Positions 8,626 through 18,174 of a stretch of 64,000 nucleotides of DNA are shown here, one piece after another (within the stretch, counting starts at the first letter, position 1; every line of letters starts with the position of its first letter). The notes under the pieces were generated by a model, which was not told the origin of the DNA, ran no database searches, and worked only from the letters and a program-made list of their open reading frames with translations. Source of the stretch: Pseudomonas sp. UBA4617 (GTDB lineage Bacteria > Pseudomonadota > Gammaproteobacteria > Pseudomonadales > Pseudomonadaceae); the NCBI RefSeq assembly GCF_002386445.1, contig NZ_DGIR01000035.1:1-64000 (forward strand), read 5' to 3'. A program made the position numbers and the translations under genes.

Positions 8626-9381
8626 ATGGAAAAGACCAAGCCAGCGGTGCCGTCCTCGGTGCCGCGTCATGTCGCGATCATCATGGATGGCAACAACCGC
8701 TGGGCGAAAAAGCGCCTGCTGCCCGGCGTTGCCGGGCACAAGGCGGGTGTCGACGCCGTTCGCGCGGTCATCGAGGTATGTGCAGAATCCGGGGTCGAGG
8801 TGCTGACCCTGTTCGCGTTCTCCAGCGAAAACTGGCAGCGCCCCGCCGAAGAGGTCGGTGCGCTGATGGAGCTGTTCTTCTCGGCCCTGCGCCGCGAGGC
8901 CAGGCGCCTGAACGAGAACAACATCAGCCTGCGTATCATCGGTGACCGTTCGCGTTTCCATCCGGAACTGCAGGCTGCCATGCGCGAGGCCGAGGCGCTG
9001 ACTGCCGGCAACAACCGTTTCATCCTGCAGATCGCGGCCAACTACGGTGGCCAGTGGGACATCGCCCAGGCCGCCCAGCGCCTGGCGCGGGAAGTGCAAG
9101 CCGGGCACCTGCGCCCGGAAGACATTACCCCGGGCCTGTTGCAGACTTGCCTGGCAACCGGCGAACTGCCGCTGCCGGACCTGTGCATCCGCACCGGTGG
9201 TGAGCACCGCATCAGCAATTTCCTGCTGTGGCAGCTGGCTTATGCCGAGCTGTACTTCTCCGACTTGTACTGGCCGGATTTCAAACACGAGGCCATGCGC
9301 AATGCCCTGGCCGATTTCGCTTCGCGCCAGCGCCGCTTCGGTAAGACCAGCGAGCAGGTCGAGGCTGGAGCTCGTGCTTAA
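8626..9381 (+). CDS. uppS: Ditrans,polycis-undecaprenyl-diphosphate synthase
   Basis: A 251-residue cis-prenyltransferase. It condenses eight isopentenyl-PP units onto farnesyl-PP, giving the C55 lipid carrier for peptidoglycan and O-antigen. The catalytic P-loop with Asp is in HVAIIMDGNNRWAKKR (about 15-30), and FSSENWQRP and RTGGEHRISNFLLWQ form the substrate sites. The stop overlaps the start of cdsA by one base (TAATG), so coupling is likely. Confidence 0.97.
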   Translation: MEKTKPAVPSSVPRHVAIIMDGNNRWAKKRLLPGVAGHKAGVDAVRAVIEVCAESGVEVLTLFAFSSENWQRPAEEVGALMELFFSALRREARRLNENNISLRIIGDRSRFHPELQAAMREAEALTAGNNRFILQIAANYGGQWDIAQAAQRLAREVQAGHLRPEDITPGLLQTCLATGELPLPDLCIRTGGEHRISNFLLWQLAYAELYFSDLYWPDFKHEAMRNALADFASRQRRFGKTSEQVEAGARA

Positions 9382-10196
9382 TGCTTAAACAACGCATCAT
9401 TACCGCACTGATCCTGCTGCCGATCGCGCTGGGTGGCTTCTTCCTGCTCAATGGCGGGGATTTCGCCCTGTTCATCGGCTTTGTGGTAACCCTCGGCGCC
9501 TGGGAGTGGGCACGCCTGGCCGGGCTGATGGCCCAGCCGCTGCGTATCGCCTATGCCGCGGTGGTCGCCGGAGCGCTGATGCTGCTGTATATCCTTCCCG
9601 AGCTGGCGCCCTGGGTGCTGGGCGCTGCGGTGATCTGGTGGGGGCTGGCCACCTGGCTGGTGCTGACCTATCCGCGCAGCAGCGAACTGTGGGCCAGCGC
9701 CGCCTGCCGCCTGCTGATCGGCCTGCTGGTGTTGCTGCCGGCCTGGCAGGGGCTGGTGCTGCTCAAGCACTGGTCGCTGGGTAACTGGCTGATCCTGTCG
9801 GTCATGGTGCTGGTGTGGGCTGCTGATATTGGTGCGTATTTCTCCGGTCGTGCCTTCGGCAAGCGCAAGCTGGCCCCGCAGGTCAGCCCGGGCAAGAGCT
9901 GGGAAGGCGTGTATGGCGGCCTGGCGGTCAGCCTGGCCATCACCGTGGTGGTCGGGGTCAGCCGCGACTGGAGCGTCGGCCAGATCCTGCTGGGCCTGAT
10001 GGGTGCCGCGCTGGTGGTCATGTCGTCGGTGGTCGGTGACCTGACCGAAAGCATGTTCAAGCGCCGCTCCGGTATCAAGGACAGCAGCAACCTGCTGCCC
10101 GGTCACGGCGGGGTGCTGGATCGCATCGACAGCCTGACTGCCGCCATCCCGATTTTCGCCGTGCTGTTGTGGGCTGCAGAATGGGGTGTGATGTGA
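9381..10196 (+). CDS. cdsA: Phosphatidate cytidylyltransferase (CDP-DAG synthase)
   Basis: A 271-residue polytopic inner-membrane enzyme that makes CDP-diacylglycerol from phosphatidate and CTP, the branch point of phospholipid synthesis. At least six hydrophobic segments are visible. The C-terminal family signature SxxKRxxxxKDxxxxxPGHGGxxDRxD is present as SMFKRRSGIKDSS...PGHGGVLDRIDS. It starts on the last base of the uppS stop and overlaps dxr by 4 bp (GTGA). Confidence 0.96.
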   Translation: MLKQRIITALILLPIALGGFFLLNGGDFALFIGFVVTLGAWEWARLAGLMAQPLRIAYAAVVAGALMLLYILPELAPWVLGAAVIWWGLATWLVLTYPRSSELWASAACRLLIGLLVLLPAWQGLVLLKHWSLGNWLILSVMVLVWAADIGAYFSGRAFGKRKLAPQVSPGKSWEGVYGGLAVSLAITVVVGVSRDWSVGQILLGLMGAALVVMSSVVGDLTESMFKRRSGIKDSSNLLPGHGGVLDRIDSLTAAIPIFAVLLWAAEWGVM

Positions 10197-11383
10197 GCCG
10201 TCCGCAGCGCATTACCGTGCTTGGCGCCACTGGCTCCATCGGCCTGAGCACGCTGGATGTCATCGCGCGCCATCCTGACCGCTATCAAGTGTTCGCCCTG
10301 AGCGGCTATTCGCGTATCGACGAGTTGCTGGCCCTGTGTTTGCGCCATCGCCCGGCGTTTGCCGTGGTGCCGGTGGCCGAGGCGGCCGGGCGTCTGCGCG
10401 AAGGCCTGGCTGCGGCGGGTTGCGCCACCGAAGTGCTGGAAGGCGAGGCCGGGCTGTGCCAGGTGGCTTGCGCGGCGGAAGTCGACGCCGTGATGGCGGC
10501 CATCGTCGGTGCCGCCGGCTTGCGCCCCACCCTGGCGGCGGTCGAGGCCGGCAAGAAGGTGCTGCTGGCCAACAAGGAGGCGCTGGTGATGTCTGGCGCG
10601 CTGTTCATGGACGCGGTGCGGCGCAGTGGTGCTGTGCTGCTGCCGATCGACAGCGAGCACAACGCGATCTTCCAGTGCATGCCTGGCGACTATGCGCGCG
10701 GCCTGAGTGCCGTAGGTGTGCGCCGGATCCTGCTCACCGCTTCCGGCGGCCCGTTCCGCGAGACGCCCGTCGAGGCGCTGCTCAACGTCACGCCGGAACA
10801 GGCCTGCGCGCACCCCAACTGGTCCATGGGGCGCAAGATTTCCGTGGACTCCGCCAGCATGATGAACAAGGGGCTGGAGCTGATCGAGGCCTGCTGGCTG
10901 TTCGATGCAGCACCGGCCAGGATCGAGGTGGTGGTGCACCCGCAGAGCGTGATTCACTCCCTGGTGGATTACGTCGACGGTTCGGTGCTGGCGCAGCTGG
11001 GTAACCCGGACATGCGCACGCCTATTGCCAACGCCCTGGCCTGGCCCGAACGGATTGATTCCGGGGTGGCCCCGCTGGACCTGTTCGCCATCGCCCGTCT
11101 GGATTTCCAGGCGCCCGACGAACAGCGCTTCCCTTGCCTGCGCCTGGCGCGGCAGGCTGCCGAGGCTGGCAACAGCGCGCCGGCGGTGCTCAATGCGGTC
11201 AACGAAATCGCGGTCGAGGCATTTCTCCAACGGCGTATCCGCTTCCCGGAAATCGCGGGTATGATCGAACAGGTGCTCGATCAGGAGCCCGTCATGCCGC
11301 TGCCGTCGCTGGATGCGGTGTTCGCCGCCGACCAGCGTGCCCGGGAGCTTTCCCGTGAATGGCTGAGGCGCCACGGTCGCTGA
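10193..11383 (+). CDS. dxr: 1-deoxy-D-xylulose-5-phosphate reductoisomerase
   Basis: This 396-residue enzyme of the MEP isoprenoid pathway converts DXP to MEP with NADPH and a divalent metal, and is the fosmidomycin target. The GTG at 10193 was chosen because it overlaps the cdsA stop (GTGA) and gives the normal N-terminus SRPQRITVLGATGSIG. An ATG at 10169 would add eight unrelated residues. Motifs: NADPH loop GATGSIGLSTLDVI, metal/substrate segment PIDSEHNAIFQC, and GNPDMRTPIANALAWP. Two later MEP genes, ispD and ispF, are also in this window. Confidence 0.96.
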   Translation: MSRPQRITVLGATGSIGLSTLDVIARHPDRYQVFALSGYSRIDELLALCLRHRPAFAVVPVAEAAGRLREGLAAAGCATEVLEGEAGLCQVACAAEVDAVMAAIVGAAGLRPTLAAVEAGKKVLLANKEALVMSGALFMDAVRRSGAVLLPIDSEHNAIFQCMPGDYARGLSAVGVRRILLTASGGPFRETPVEALLNVTPEQACAHPNWSMGRKISVDSASMMNKGLELIEACWLFDAAPARIEVVVHPQSVIHSLVDYVDGSVLAQLGNPDMRTPIANALAWPERIDSGVAPLDLFAIARLDFQAPDEQRFPCLRLARQAAEAGNSAPAVLNAVNEIAVEAFLQRRIRFPEIAGMIEQVLDQEPVMPLPSLDAVFAADQRARELSREWLRRHGR

Positions 11384-11454
11384 TGCAGGCCCGCCATGGT
11401 TAACGAGGGAGGGCGGCACGACGCCGGCCCGCTGAACATCATTCGGAGATGGAT

Positions 11455-12807
11455 ATGACAGCGCTCTACATGATTATCGGCACCCTCGTGGCCTTGGGGG
11501 TGCTGGTCACCTTCCATGAGTTCGGCCACTTCTGGGTGGCGCGTCGCTGCGGGGTCAAGGTACTCCGCTTCTCGGTGGGCTTCGGCACGCCATTGCTGCG
11601 TTGGCATGATCGCCATGGCACCGAATTCGTGGTGGCCGCAATCCCGCTGGGTGGCTACGTCAAGATGCTCGACGAGCGCGAAGGCGAGGTGCCGCCGGCG
11701 CTGGTCGACCAGTCGTTCAACCGCAAGTCCGTGCGCCAGCGCATCGCCATCGTCGCAGCCGGCCCGGTTGCCAACTTCCTGCTGGCCATCCTGTTCTTCT
11801 GGGTGCTGGCGATGCTGGGTACCCAGCAGGTCCGTCCGGTGATCGGCGCCGTCGAAGCTGGCAGCCTGGCAGCTTCGGCAGGCCTGGCCGCAGGTCAGGA
11901 AATCGTCTCCATCGATGGCAAGCCGACCAATGGCTGGTCGGCGGTCAACCTGCAGCTGGTCCGACGCCTGGGCGAGAGTGGTACCTTGCAGGTAGGCGTG
12001 CGCGACGAGGGCGCCACTGCCGAGCGTCAGTTGCAGGTGAAGCTGGACAGCTGGCTCAAGGGAGCCGACGAGCCCGACCCGATCCAGTCCCTGGGCCTGC
12101 AGCCCTGGCGCCCGGCGATCGTGCCGGTGCTGGCCGAAATCGATCCGAAGGGGCCGGCTGCCGCTGCCGGCCTGAAAACCGGTGACAAGCTGCTGGCCCT
12201 CGATGGTATTGCCGTGACCGAGTGGCAGCAGGTGGTCGATGCCGTGCGCGCCCGCCCGCAAGCCAAGGTTCTGGTGCGTATCGAGCGTGACGGCGCTGCG
12301 CTGGAACTGCCGGTGACCCTGGCGCGCAAGGGCGAGGGCAAGGCGTCCGGTGGCTATCTCGGTGCCGGGGTAAAAGGTGGCGAGTGGCCTGCCAGCATGC
12401 TCCGCGAAGTCAGCTACGGCCCGCTGGAAGCGGTGGGTGAGGGCTTGTCGCGGACCTGGAGCATGAGCGTCCTGACCCTTGAATCGCTGAAGAAAATGCT
12501 GTTCGGGGAGCTCTCGGTAAAAAACTTGAGCGGACCGATAACCATTGCTAAAGTGGCGGGCGCTTCAGCCCAGTCCGGCGTGGGGGATTTCCTGAATTTC
12601 CTGGCCTACCTGAGCATAAGCCTGGGGGTTCTTAACCTGCTGCCCATTCCGGTTCTGGATGGGGGGCATTTGCTGTTTTACCTGGTCGAGTGGGTGCGCG
12701 GTCGTCCGCTGTCGGATCGGGTGCAAGGTTGGGGGGTCCAGATCGGTATCAGTTTGGTCATAGGGGTGATGTTGCTCGCCCTGATCAACGATCTGGGTCG
12801 ACTATAA
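11455..12807 (+). CDS. rseP: RseP (MucP) site-2 intramembrane zinc metalloprotease
   Basis: A 450-residue inner-membrane protease that cuts the anti-sigma factor RseA/MucA after the first site-1 cut, releasing the envelope-stress sigma factor. The zinc motif HEFGH is at about 21-25 in the first membrane segment, and the third ligand lies in NLLPIPVLDGGHL near the C-terminus. Two PDZ domains lie between (about 115-190 and 210-300). The ATG at 11455 has an SD (ggag, 6 nt spacing). The ATG at 11449 lies on top of that SD. bamA follows after 73 bp, the usual order. Confidence 0.96.
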   Translation: MTALYMIIGTLVALGVLVTFHEFGHFWVARRCGVKVLRFSVGFGTPLLRWHDRHGTEFVVAAIPLGGYVKMLDEREGEVPPALVDQSFNRKSVRQRIAIVAAGPVANFLLAILFFWVLAMLGTQQVRPVIGAVEAGSLAASAGLAAGQEIVSIDGKPTNGWSAVNLQLVRRLGESGTLQVGVRDEGATAERQLQVKLDSWLKGADEPDPIQSLGLQPWRPAIVPVLAEIDPKGPAAAAGLKTGDKLLALDGIAVTEWQQVVDAVRARPQAKVLVRIERDGAALELPVTLARKGEGKASGGYLGAGVKGGEWPASMLREVSYGPLEAVGEGLSRTWSMSVLTLESLKKMLFGELSVKNLSGPITIAKVAGASAQSGVGDFLNFLAYLSISLGVLNLLPIPVLDGGHLLFYLVEWVRGRPLSDRVQGWGVQIGISLVIGVMLLALINDLGRL

Positions 12808-12880
12808 AGCTTCGCTCAATTGCGAACCTGCCGTTTAGTGACGGCGGGTTGTTTATTGCCAGTTGGAATAAAAGGACTTC

Positions 12881-15241
12881 ATGAAACGTCTGCTGCTAAC
12901 TGCGGTCATGTCCGCACTGATGATCGCTGAAGTTCACGCCGAGTCCTTCACCATCTCCGATATCCGCGTCAACGGCCTGCAGCGGGTTTCCGCCGGCAGC
13001 GTGTTTGGTGCGCTGCCGCTGAACGTCGGCGACCAGGCCGATGACCGCCGCCTGGTGGAATCGACCCGTTCCCTGTTCAAGACCGGCTTCTTCCAGGACA
13101 TCCAGCTGAACCGCGATGGCAATGTCCTGATCATCAATGTGGTTGAGCGCCCGTCGGTGTCGAGCATCGAGATCGAAGGCAACAAGGCGATCAGCACCGA
13201 AGACCTGATGAAGGGGCTGAAGCAATCGGGCCTGGCCGAAGGCGAGATCTTCCAGCGAGCCACCCTCGAAGGCGTGCGTAACGAGCTGCAGCGCCAGTAT
13301 GTGGCCCAGGGCCGCTACTCGGCCGAGGTCGACGCCGAGGTGGTGCCGCAGCCGCGCAACCGTGTGGCGCTGAAGATCAAGATCAACGAAGGCACCGTCG
13401 CCGCCATCCAGCACATCAACATCGTCGGCAACAACGTGTTCGACGACGAGACCCTGGCGCAGCTGTTCGAGCTGAAGACCACCAACTGGCTGTCGTTCTT
13501 CAAGAACGACGACAAGTACGCCCGCGAAAAACTGTCCGGTGACCTGGAGCGCCTGCGTTCCTACTACCTGGACCGCGGCTACATCAACATGGACATCGCT
13601 TCCACCCAGGTGTCCATCACGCCGGACAAGAAGCACGTCTACATTACCGTCAACATCAACGAAGGCGAGAAGTACACCGTTCGCGACGTGAAGCTGTCCG
13701 GTGACCTCAAAGTGCCGGAAGACCAGGTCAAGTCGTTGCTGCTGGTGCAGCCAGGCCAGGTGTTCTCGCGCAAGGTGATGACCACTACCTCCGAACTGAT
13801 TACCCGCCGCCTGGGTAACGAAGGCTATACGTTCGCCAACGTCAACGGGGTGCCGAAGCCGAACGATGAAGACCATACCGTCGACATCATGTTCGTGGTC
13901 GACCCGGGCAAGCGTGCCTACGTCAACCGCATCAACTATCGTGGCAACACCAAGACCGAAGACGAAGTGCTGCGTCGCGAAATGCGTCAGATGGAAGGTG
14001 GCTGGGCCTCGACCTACCTGATTGACCAGTCCAAGACCCGTCTGGAGCGCCTGGGCTTCTTCAAGGAAGTCAACGTCGAGACCCCGCCGGTGCCAGGCAC
14101 CGACGACCAGGTCGATGTCAACTACAGCGTCGAAGAGCAAGCCTCCGGCTCGATCACCGCCAGCGTCGGTTTCGCCCAGAGCGCCGGCCTGATCCTCGGT
14201 GGTTCGATCAGCCAGAGCAACTTCCTCGGTACCGGTAACAAGGTATCCATCGGCCTGACCCGTTCGGAATACCAGACCCGCTACAACTTCGGCTTCGTCG
14301 ACCCCTACTTCACTGCCGATGGCGTGAGCCTGGGTTACAACGCCTTCTACCGCAGCACCGACTACGATGACCTCGACGTCGACGTGGCCAGCTATGCGGT
14401 GGACAGCTACGGTGCCGGTGTCAGCCTGGGCTACCCGATCAGCGAAACCTCGCGCCTGACCTATGGCCTGAGCGTGCAGCAGGACAAGATCAAGACCGGC
14501 AAGTACACCGTCGACGAGATCTTCGACTTCCTTGAAGAGGAGGGCGACAGCTTCCTGAACTTCAAGGCCTCGATCGGTTGGTCGGAATCGACCCTGAACA
14601 AAGGCGTGCTGGCAACCCGTGGTCACTCGCAGAGCCTCACCCTGGAATCCACCATTCCAGGTAGCGACCTGTCGTTCTTCAAGCTTGACTACCGTGGCCA
14701 GCTGTTCAAGCCGATTACCAACGAATACACCCTGCGCCTGCACACCGAGCTGGGCTATGGTGACGGTTACGGCAGCACTTCGGGCCTGCCGTTCTACGAG
14801 AACTACTTCGCCGGTGGTTTCAACTCTGTTCGTGGCTTCAAGGACAGCAGCCTGGGCCCGCGCAGTACGCCAAGCCGTGGCGAGGCCAACGGTGGCAAGC
14901 CTGGTACCATCGCCGACCCGGACCAGGATCCGTTGCCGTTCGGTGGTAACGTGCTGGTGCAAGGTGGTGTCGAGCTGCTGTTCCCGCTGCCGTTCGTCAA
15001 GGACCAGCGTTCGCTGCGCACCTCCGTGTTCTGGGACGTGGGTAACGTATTCGACACCAATTGCGGCAACAAGCCTGATTGCGAGAAGGTCGGTTTCTCA
15101 GGCATGGCCAGTTCGGTCGGCCTCGGCGTGACCTGGATCACTGCACTGGGCCCGTTGAGCTTCAGCCTGGCAATGCCGGTGAAGAAGCCGGACGATGCCG
15201 ACACGCAGGTGTTCCAATTCTCTCTGGGCCAGACCTTCTGA
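12881..15241 (+). CDS. bamA: Outer-membrane protein assembly factor BamA
   Basis: A 786-residue Omp85 protein, the core of the BAM machine that inserts beta-barrel proteins into the outer membrane. An N-terminal signal peptide (cleavage after about VHA, residue 20) is followed by five POTRA domains (about 22-425) and a 16-strand barrel. The diagnostic VRGF motif is in FNSVRGFKDSSLGPRS, and the protein ends in Phe (SLGQTF), the usual BAM-targeting end. An SD (aaagga) precedes the ATG. It sits with its periplasmic chaperone gene skp and the lipid A genes, so envelope assembly functions are co-expressed. Confidence 0.98.
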   Translation: MKRLLLTAVMSALMIAEVHAESFTISDIRVNGLQRVSAGSVFGALPLNVGDQADDRRLVESTRSLFKTGFFQDIQLNRDGNVLIINVVERPSVSSIEIEGNKAISTEDLMKGLKQSGLAEGEIFQRATLEGVRNELQRQYVAQGRYSAEVDAEVVPQPRNRVALKIKINEGTVAAIQHINIVGNNVFDDETLAQLFELKTTNWLSFFKNDDKYAREKLSGDLERLRSYYLDRGYINMDIASTQVSITPDKKHVYITVNINEGEKYTVRDVKLSGDLKVPEDQVKSLLLVQPGQVFSRKVMTTTSELITRRLGNEGYTFANVNGVPKPNDEDHTVDIMFVVDPGKRAYVNRINYRGNTKTEDEVLRREMRQMEGGWASTYLIDQSKTRLERLGFFKEVNVETPPVPGTDDQVDVNYSVEEQASGSITASVGFAQSAGLILGGSISQSNFLGTGNKVSIGLTRSEYQTRYNFGFVDPYFTADGVSLGYNAFYRSTDYDDLDVDVASYAVDSYGAGVSLGYPISETSRLTYGLSVQQDKIKTGKYTVDEIFDFLEEEGDSFLNFKASIGWSESTLNKGVLATRGHSQSLTLESTIPGSDLSFFKLDYRGQLFKPITNEYTLRLHTELGYGDGYGSTSGLPFYENYFAGGFNSVRGFKDSSLGPRSTPSRGEANGGKPGTIADPDQDPLPFGGNVLVQGGVELLFPLPFVKDQRSLRTSVFWDVGNVFDTNCGNKPDCEKVGFSGMASSVGLGVTWITALGPLSFSLAMPVKKPDDADTQVFQFSLGQTF

Positions 15242-15285
15242 GGTCGGCCCTCGCTTAACGACAACGGTTTATCCAGGAGTGCATC

Positions 15286-15789
15286 GTGCGTAAGTTGACT
15301 CAACTGGCCGTAGTGGCCGCGGCGCTGGTCGCCACCCCGGCTTTCGCCGAAATGAAGGTTGCCGTCCTGAACTATCAGATGGCCCTGCTGGAATCGGACG
15401 CCGCCAAGAAATACGCGGTGGATGCCGAGAAGAAGTTCGGCCCGCAACTGACCAAGCTGAAAAGCCTGGAAAGCAGCGCCAAGGGTATCCAGGACCGCCT
15501 GATCAAAGGCGGCGACAAGATGCAGCAGCAGGAGCGTGAGCGCCTGGAGCTCGAGTTCAAGCAGAAGGCTCGTGACTTCCAGTTCCAGTCCAAGGAGCTG
15601 AACGAAGCCAAGGCCGTTGCCGACCGCGACATGCTCAAGCAGCTGAAGCCCAAGCTGGATGGCGCAGTCGAGGAAGTGATCAAGAAGGGTGGTTATGACC
15701 TGGTCCTCGAGCGTGGTGCGGTCATCGATGTCAAACCTCAGTACGACATCACCCGCCAAGTCATCGAGCGCATGAACCAAGCCCGTTGA
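15286..15789 (+). CDS. skp: Periplasmic chaperone Skp (OmpH family)
   Basis: A 167-residue protein with a clear signal peptide (MRKLTQLAVVAAALVATPAFA) followed by a mature domain rich in Lys, Gln and Glu that forms the long coiled-coil tentacles of the Skp trimer (about 60-125). It captures unfolded outer-membrane proteins in transit to BamA, encoded 44 bp upstream. An SD (aggag) lies before the start, which is GTG. lpxD begins 1 bp after its stop. Confidence 0.93.
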   Translation: MRKLTQLAVVAAALVATPAFAEMKVAVLNYQMALLESDAAKKYAVDAEKKFGPQLTKLKSLESSAKGIQDRLIKGGDKMQQQERERLELEFKQKARDFQFQSKELNEAKAVADRDMLKQLKPKLDGAVEEVIKKGGYDLVLERGAVIDVKPQYDITRQVIERMNQAR

Positions 15790-15790
15790 T

Positions 15791-16846
15791 ATGACCGTGA
15801 CCATGACGCTAGGCCAGCTGGCCGAGGCTCTCGGCGCCACCCTCAAGGGCCCCGAGGCGCTGCAGATTACCGGGCTGGCCACCTTGCAGGAGGCAGGCCC
15901 CGGTCAGTTGAGCTTCCTCGCCAACCCGCAATACCGCAAATACCTGGACAACAGCCAGGCGGCCGCGGTGCTGCTCAAGGCGGCGGATGCCGAAGGCTTT
16001 GCCGGCAACGCACTGATCGTGGCCGATCCGTACCTGGCCTACGCACGTATTTCCCACCTGTTCGATCCCAAACCCAAGGCTGTGGCGGGTATTCATCCCA
16101 GCGCCGTGGTGGCTGAGGACGCACAGGTGGATGCCAGCGCCAGCATCGGGCCGTTTGCGGTCATCGAAAGCGGCGCGCGTATCGGCGCCAATGTCAGCGT
16201 GGGCGCGCACTGCGTGGTCGGTGCCCGTTGCGTGATCGGCGAGGGCGGATGGCTGGCGCCAAGGGTCACTCTGTACCATGACGTGACCATCGGTAAGCGT
16301 GTGGTCATTCAGTCGGGGGCGGTGATCGGCGGCGAAGGCTTCGGCTTTGCCAACGAGAAAGGTGTGTGGCGCAAGATCGCCCAGATTGGTGGCGTGACCA
16401 TCGGTGATGATGTGGAAATCGGTGTCAACACCGCGGTTGACCGTGGTGCATTGTCGGATACGCGCATCGCTGACGGGGTCAAGCTCGACAACCAGATCCA
16501 GATCGCCCACAACGTTCAGATCGGTGAGCATACGGCCATGGCCGCCTGCGTCGGTATTTCCGGCAGTACGCGCATCGGCAAGCATTGCACCATCGCCGGC
16601 GGTGTCGGCATGGTGGGTCATATCGATGTCTGTGATAACGTTTTCGTGTCCGGAATGACCATGGTGACCCGTTCGATCACCGAACCGGGTGCCTATTCTT
16701 CCGGCACTGCCATGCAGCCATTGGCTGAATGGCGCAAGAGCGCCGCGCGTATCCGCCACCTGGACGACATGGCCAAGCGTCTCCAGCAGCTGGAAAAACG
16801 CGTCGATACCGTGACCTCAGGTGGCCAGCCGACATCAGAAGGCTGA
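15791..16846 (+). CDS. lpxD: UDP-3-O-acylglucosamine N-acyltransferase
   Basis: This 351-residue enzyme of lipid A synthesis adds the N-linked 3-hydroxyacyl chain to UDP-3-O-acyl-glucosamine. An N-terminal uridine-binding domain (about 1-100) precedes a left-handed beta-helix of hexapeptide repeats (about 100-310, many I-G-x-x-V turns) and a C-terminal helical tail. The likely catalytic His is in DNQIQIAHNVQIGEH. The start at 15791 is 1 bp after the skp stop. An alternative ATG at 15803 cannot be excluded. Confidence 0.96.
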   Translation: MTVTMTLGQLAEALGATLKGPEALQITGLATLQEAGPGQLSFLANPQYRKYLDNSQAAAVLLKAADAEGFAGNALIVADPYLAYARISHLFDPKPKAVAGIHPSAVVAEDAQVDASASIGPFAVIESGARIGANVSVGAHCVVGARCVIGEGGWLAPRVTLYHDVTIGKRVVIQSGAVIGGEGFGFANEKGVWRKIAQIGGVTIGDDVEIGVNTAVDRGALSDTRIADGVKLDNQIQIAHNVQIGEHTAMAACVGISGSTRIGKHCTIAGGVGMVGHIDVCDNVFVSGMTMVTRSITEPGAYSSGTAMQPLAEWRKSAARIRHLDDMAKRLQQLEKRVDTVTSGGQPTSEG

Positions 16847-16959
16847 TACCATTCCCTGAGCAAGAGTGAACAGTCGCTAGCTGGCTCCTCTTTGGATTGC
16901 AAAAGGAGCGTGTGGTCAGCACCTGCGCTCCCTATTCTTATTACAGGCTTCCCCCCGAA

Positions 16960-17400
16960 ATGATGGACATCAACGAGATTCGCGAATACCTGCCTCACCG
17001 TTACCCGTTCCTGCTGGTGGACCGTGTAACGGATCTGGACTTCGAGGCCCAGAGCATTCGTGCCTACAAGAATGTCAGCATCAACGAGCCATTCTTCAAT
17101 GGACATTTTCCGGCGCACCCGATCATGCCCGGTGTTCTGATCATCGAAGCCATGGCCCAGGCAGCCGGTATCCTTGGTTTCAAGATGCTCGACGCCAAGC
17201 CGGCCGATGGCACCCTGTACTACTTCGTCGGTTCCGACAAACTGCGCTTCCGTCAGCCGGTGCTGCCGGGTGACCAGCTGGTGCTGGAAGCCAGGTTCCT
17301 CAGCCGCAAGAGCATGATCTGGAAGTTCGAGTGCCGTGCGCTGGTCGACGGCAAGCCGGTTTGTTCGGCCGAGATCACTTGCGCGGAACGCTCCCTATGA
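16960..17400 (+). CDS. fabZ: 3-hydroxyacyl-[ACP] dehydratase FabZ
   Basis: A 146-residue hot-dog-fold dehydratase of fatty-acid synthesis. The catalytic His and Glu are in NGHFPAHPIMPGVLIIEAMAQ. The start MMDINEIREYLPHRYPF is the family norm. The frame stays open upstream to a TTG (16897), and a GTG at 16912 lies only about 3 nt behind an AAGGAG, so an N-terminally extended form is possible but unlikely. FabZ competes with LpxA and LpxD for hydroxyacyl-ACP, which fits its place in the lipid A gene run. It overlaps lpxA by 4 bp. Confidence 0.95.
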   Translation: MMDINEIREYLPHRYPFLLVDRVTDLDFEAQSIRAYKNVSINEPFFNGHFPAHPIMPGVLIIEAMAQAAGILGFKMLDAKPADGTLYYFVGSDKLRFRQPVLPGDQLVLEARFLSRKSMIWKFECRALVDGKPVCSAEITCAERSL

Positions 17401-18173
17401 ATTCGATTGATCCTCGGGCCATTATCGATCCATCGGCCAAACTGGCCGATGGCGTCGAGGTCGGCCCCTGGTCGATCGTAGGCCCCGATGTGGAAATCGG
17501 GGAGGGCACCGTTATCGGCCCGCATGTTGTGCTCAAAGGGCCGACCCGCATCGGCAAGCACAACCGTATCTTTCAGTTTTCCTCGATCGGCGAAGACACC
17601 CCGGACCTGAAGTACAAGGGTGAGCCGACGCGCCTGGTGATCGGTGACCATAACGTCATCCGCGAAGGGGTGACCATCCACCGCGGCACCGTCCAGGACC
17701 GCGCGGAAACCACCGTGGGCGACCACAACCTGATCATGGCCTATGCCCACATCGGCCACGATAGCGTCATCGGCAACCACTGCATCCTGGTCAACAACAC
17801 AGCGCTGGCCGGGCATGTGCACGTGGGCGACTGGGCGATCCTGTCCGGCTATACCCTGGTGCACCAGTACTGCCACATCGGCGCTCATGCGTTTTCCGGC
17901 ATGGGCACGGCGATCGGCAAGGACGTCCCGGCTTTTGTCACCGTGTTCGGCAGCCCGGCCGAGGCCCGCAGCATGAACTTCGAGGGTATGCGCCGGCGCG
18001 GTTTCAGCGACGAAGTCATCCATGTGCTGCGCCGTTGCTACAAGATCGTCTACCGCCAGGGCCTGACCGTCGAAGACGCGCTCAAGGAACTGGCCGAACT
18101 GGCTGTGCAGCACCCTGAGGTCGAGCTGTTCCGTCAGTCGATCGTGAATTCTGCCCGCGGCATCACCCGCTGA
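17397..18173 (+). CDS. lpxA: Acyl-ACP--UDP-N-acetylglucosamine O-acyltransferase
   Basis: A 258-residue enzyme catalysing the first step of lipid A synthesis. It forms a left-handed beta-helix of hexapeptide repeats followed by a C-terminal helical domain. The catalytic His is expected in AYAHIGHDSVIGNH. The start at 17397 overlaps the fabZ stop (ATGA) and yields exactly the usual length. Further upstream in-frame sequence belongs to fabZ. lpxB starts 1 bp downstream. Confidence 0.97.
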   Translation: MNSIDPRAIIDPSAKLADGVEVGPWSIVGPDVEIGEGTVIGPHVVLKGPTRIGKHNRIFQFSSIGEDTPDLKYKGEPTRLVIGDHNVIREGVTIHRGTVQDRAETTVGDHNLIMAYAHIGHDSVIGNHCILVNNTALAGHVHVGDWAILSGYTLVHQYCHIGAHAFSGMGTAIGKDVPAFVTVFGSPAEARSMNFEGMRRRGFSDEVIHVLRRCYKIVYRQGLTVEDALKELAELAVQHPEVELFRQSIVNSARGITR

Positions 18174-18174
18174 C

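Noticed and set aside
12896..14962. A 688-residue minus-strand frame opposite bamA
   Set aside because: Antisense shadow of an intact outer-membrane protein gene.
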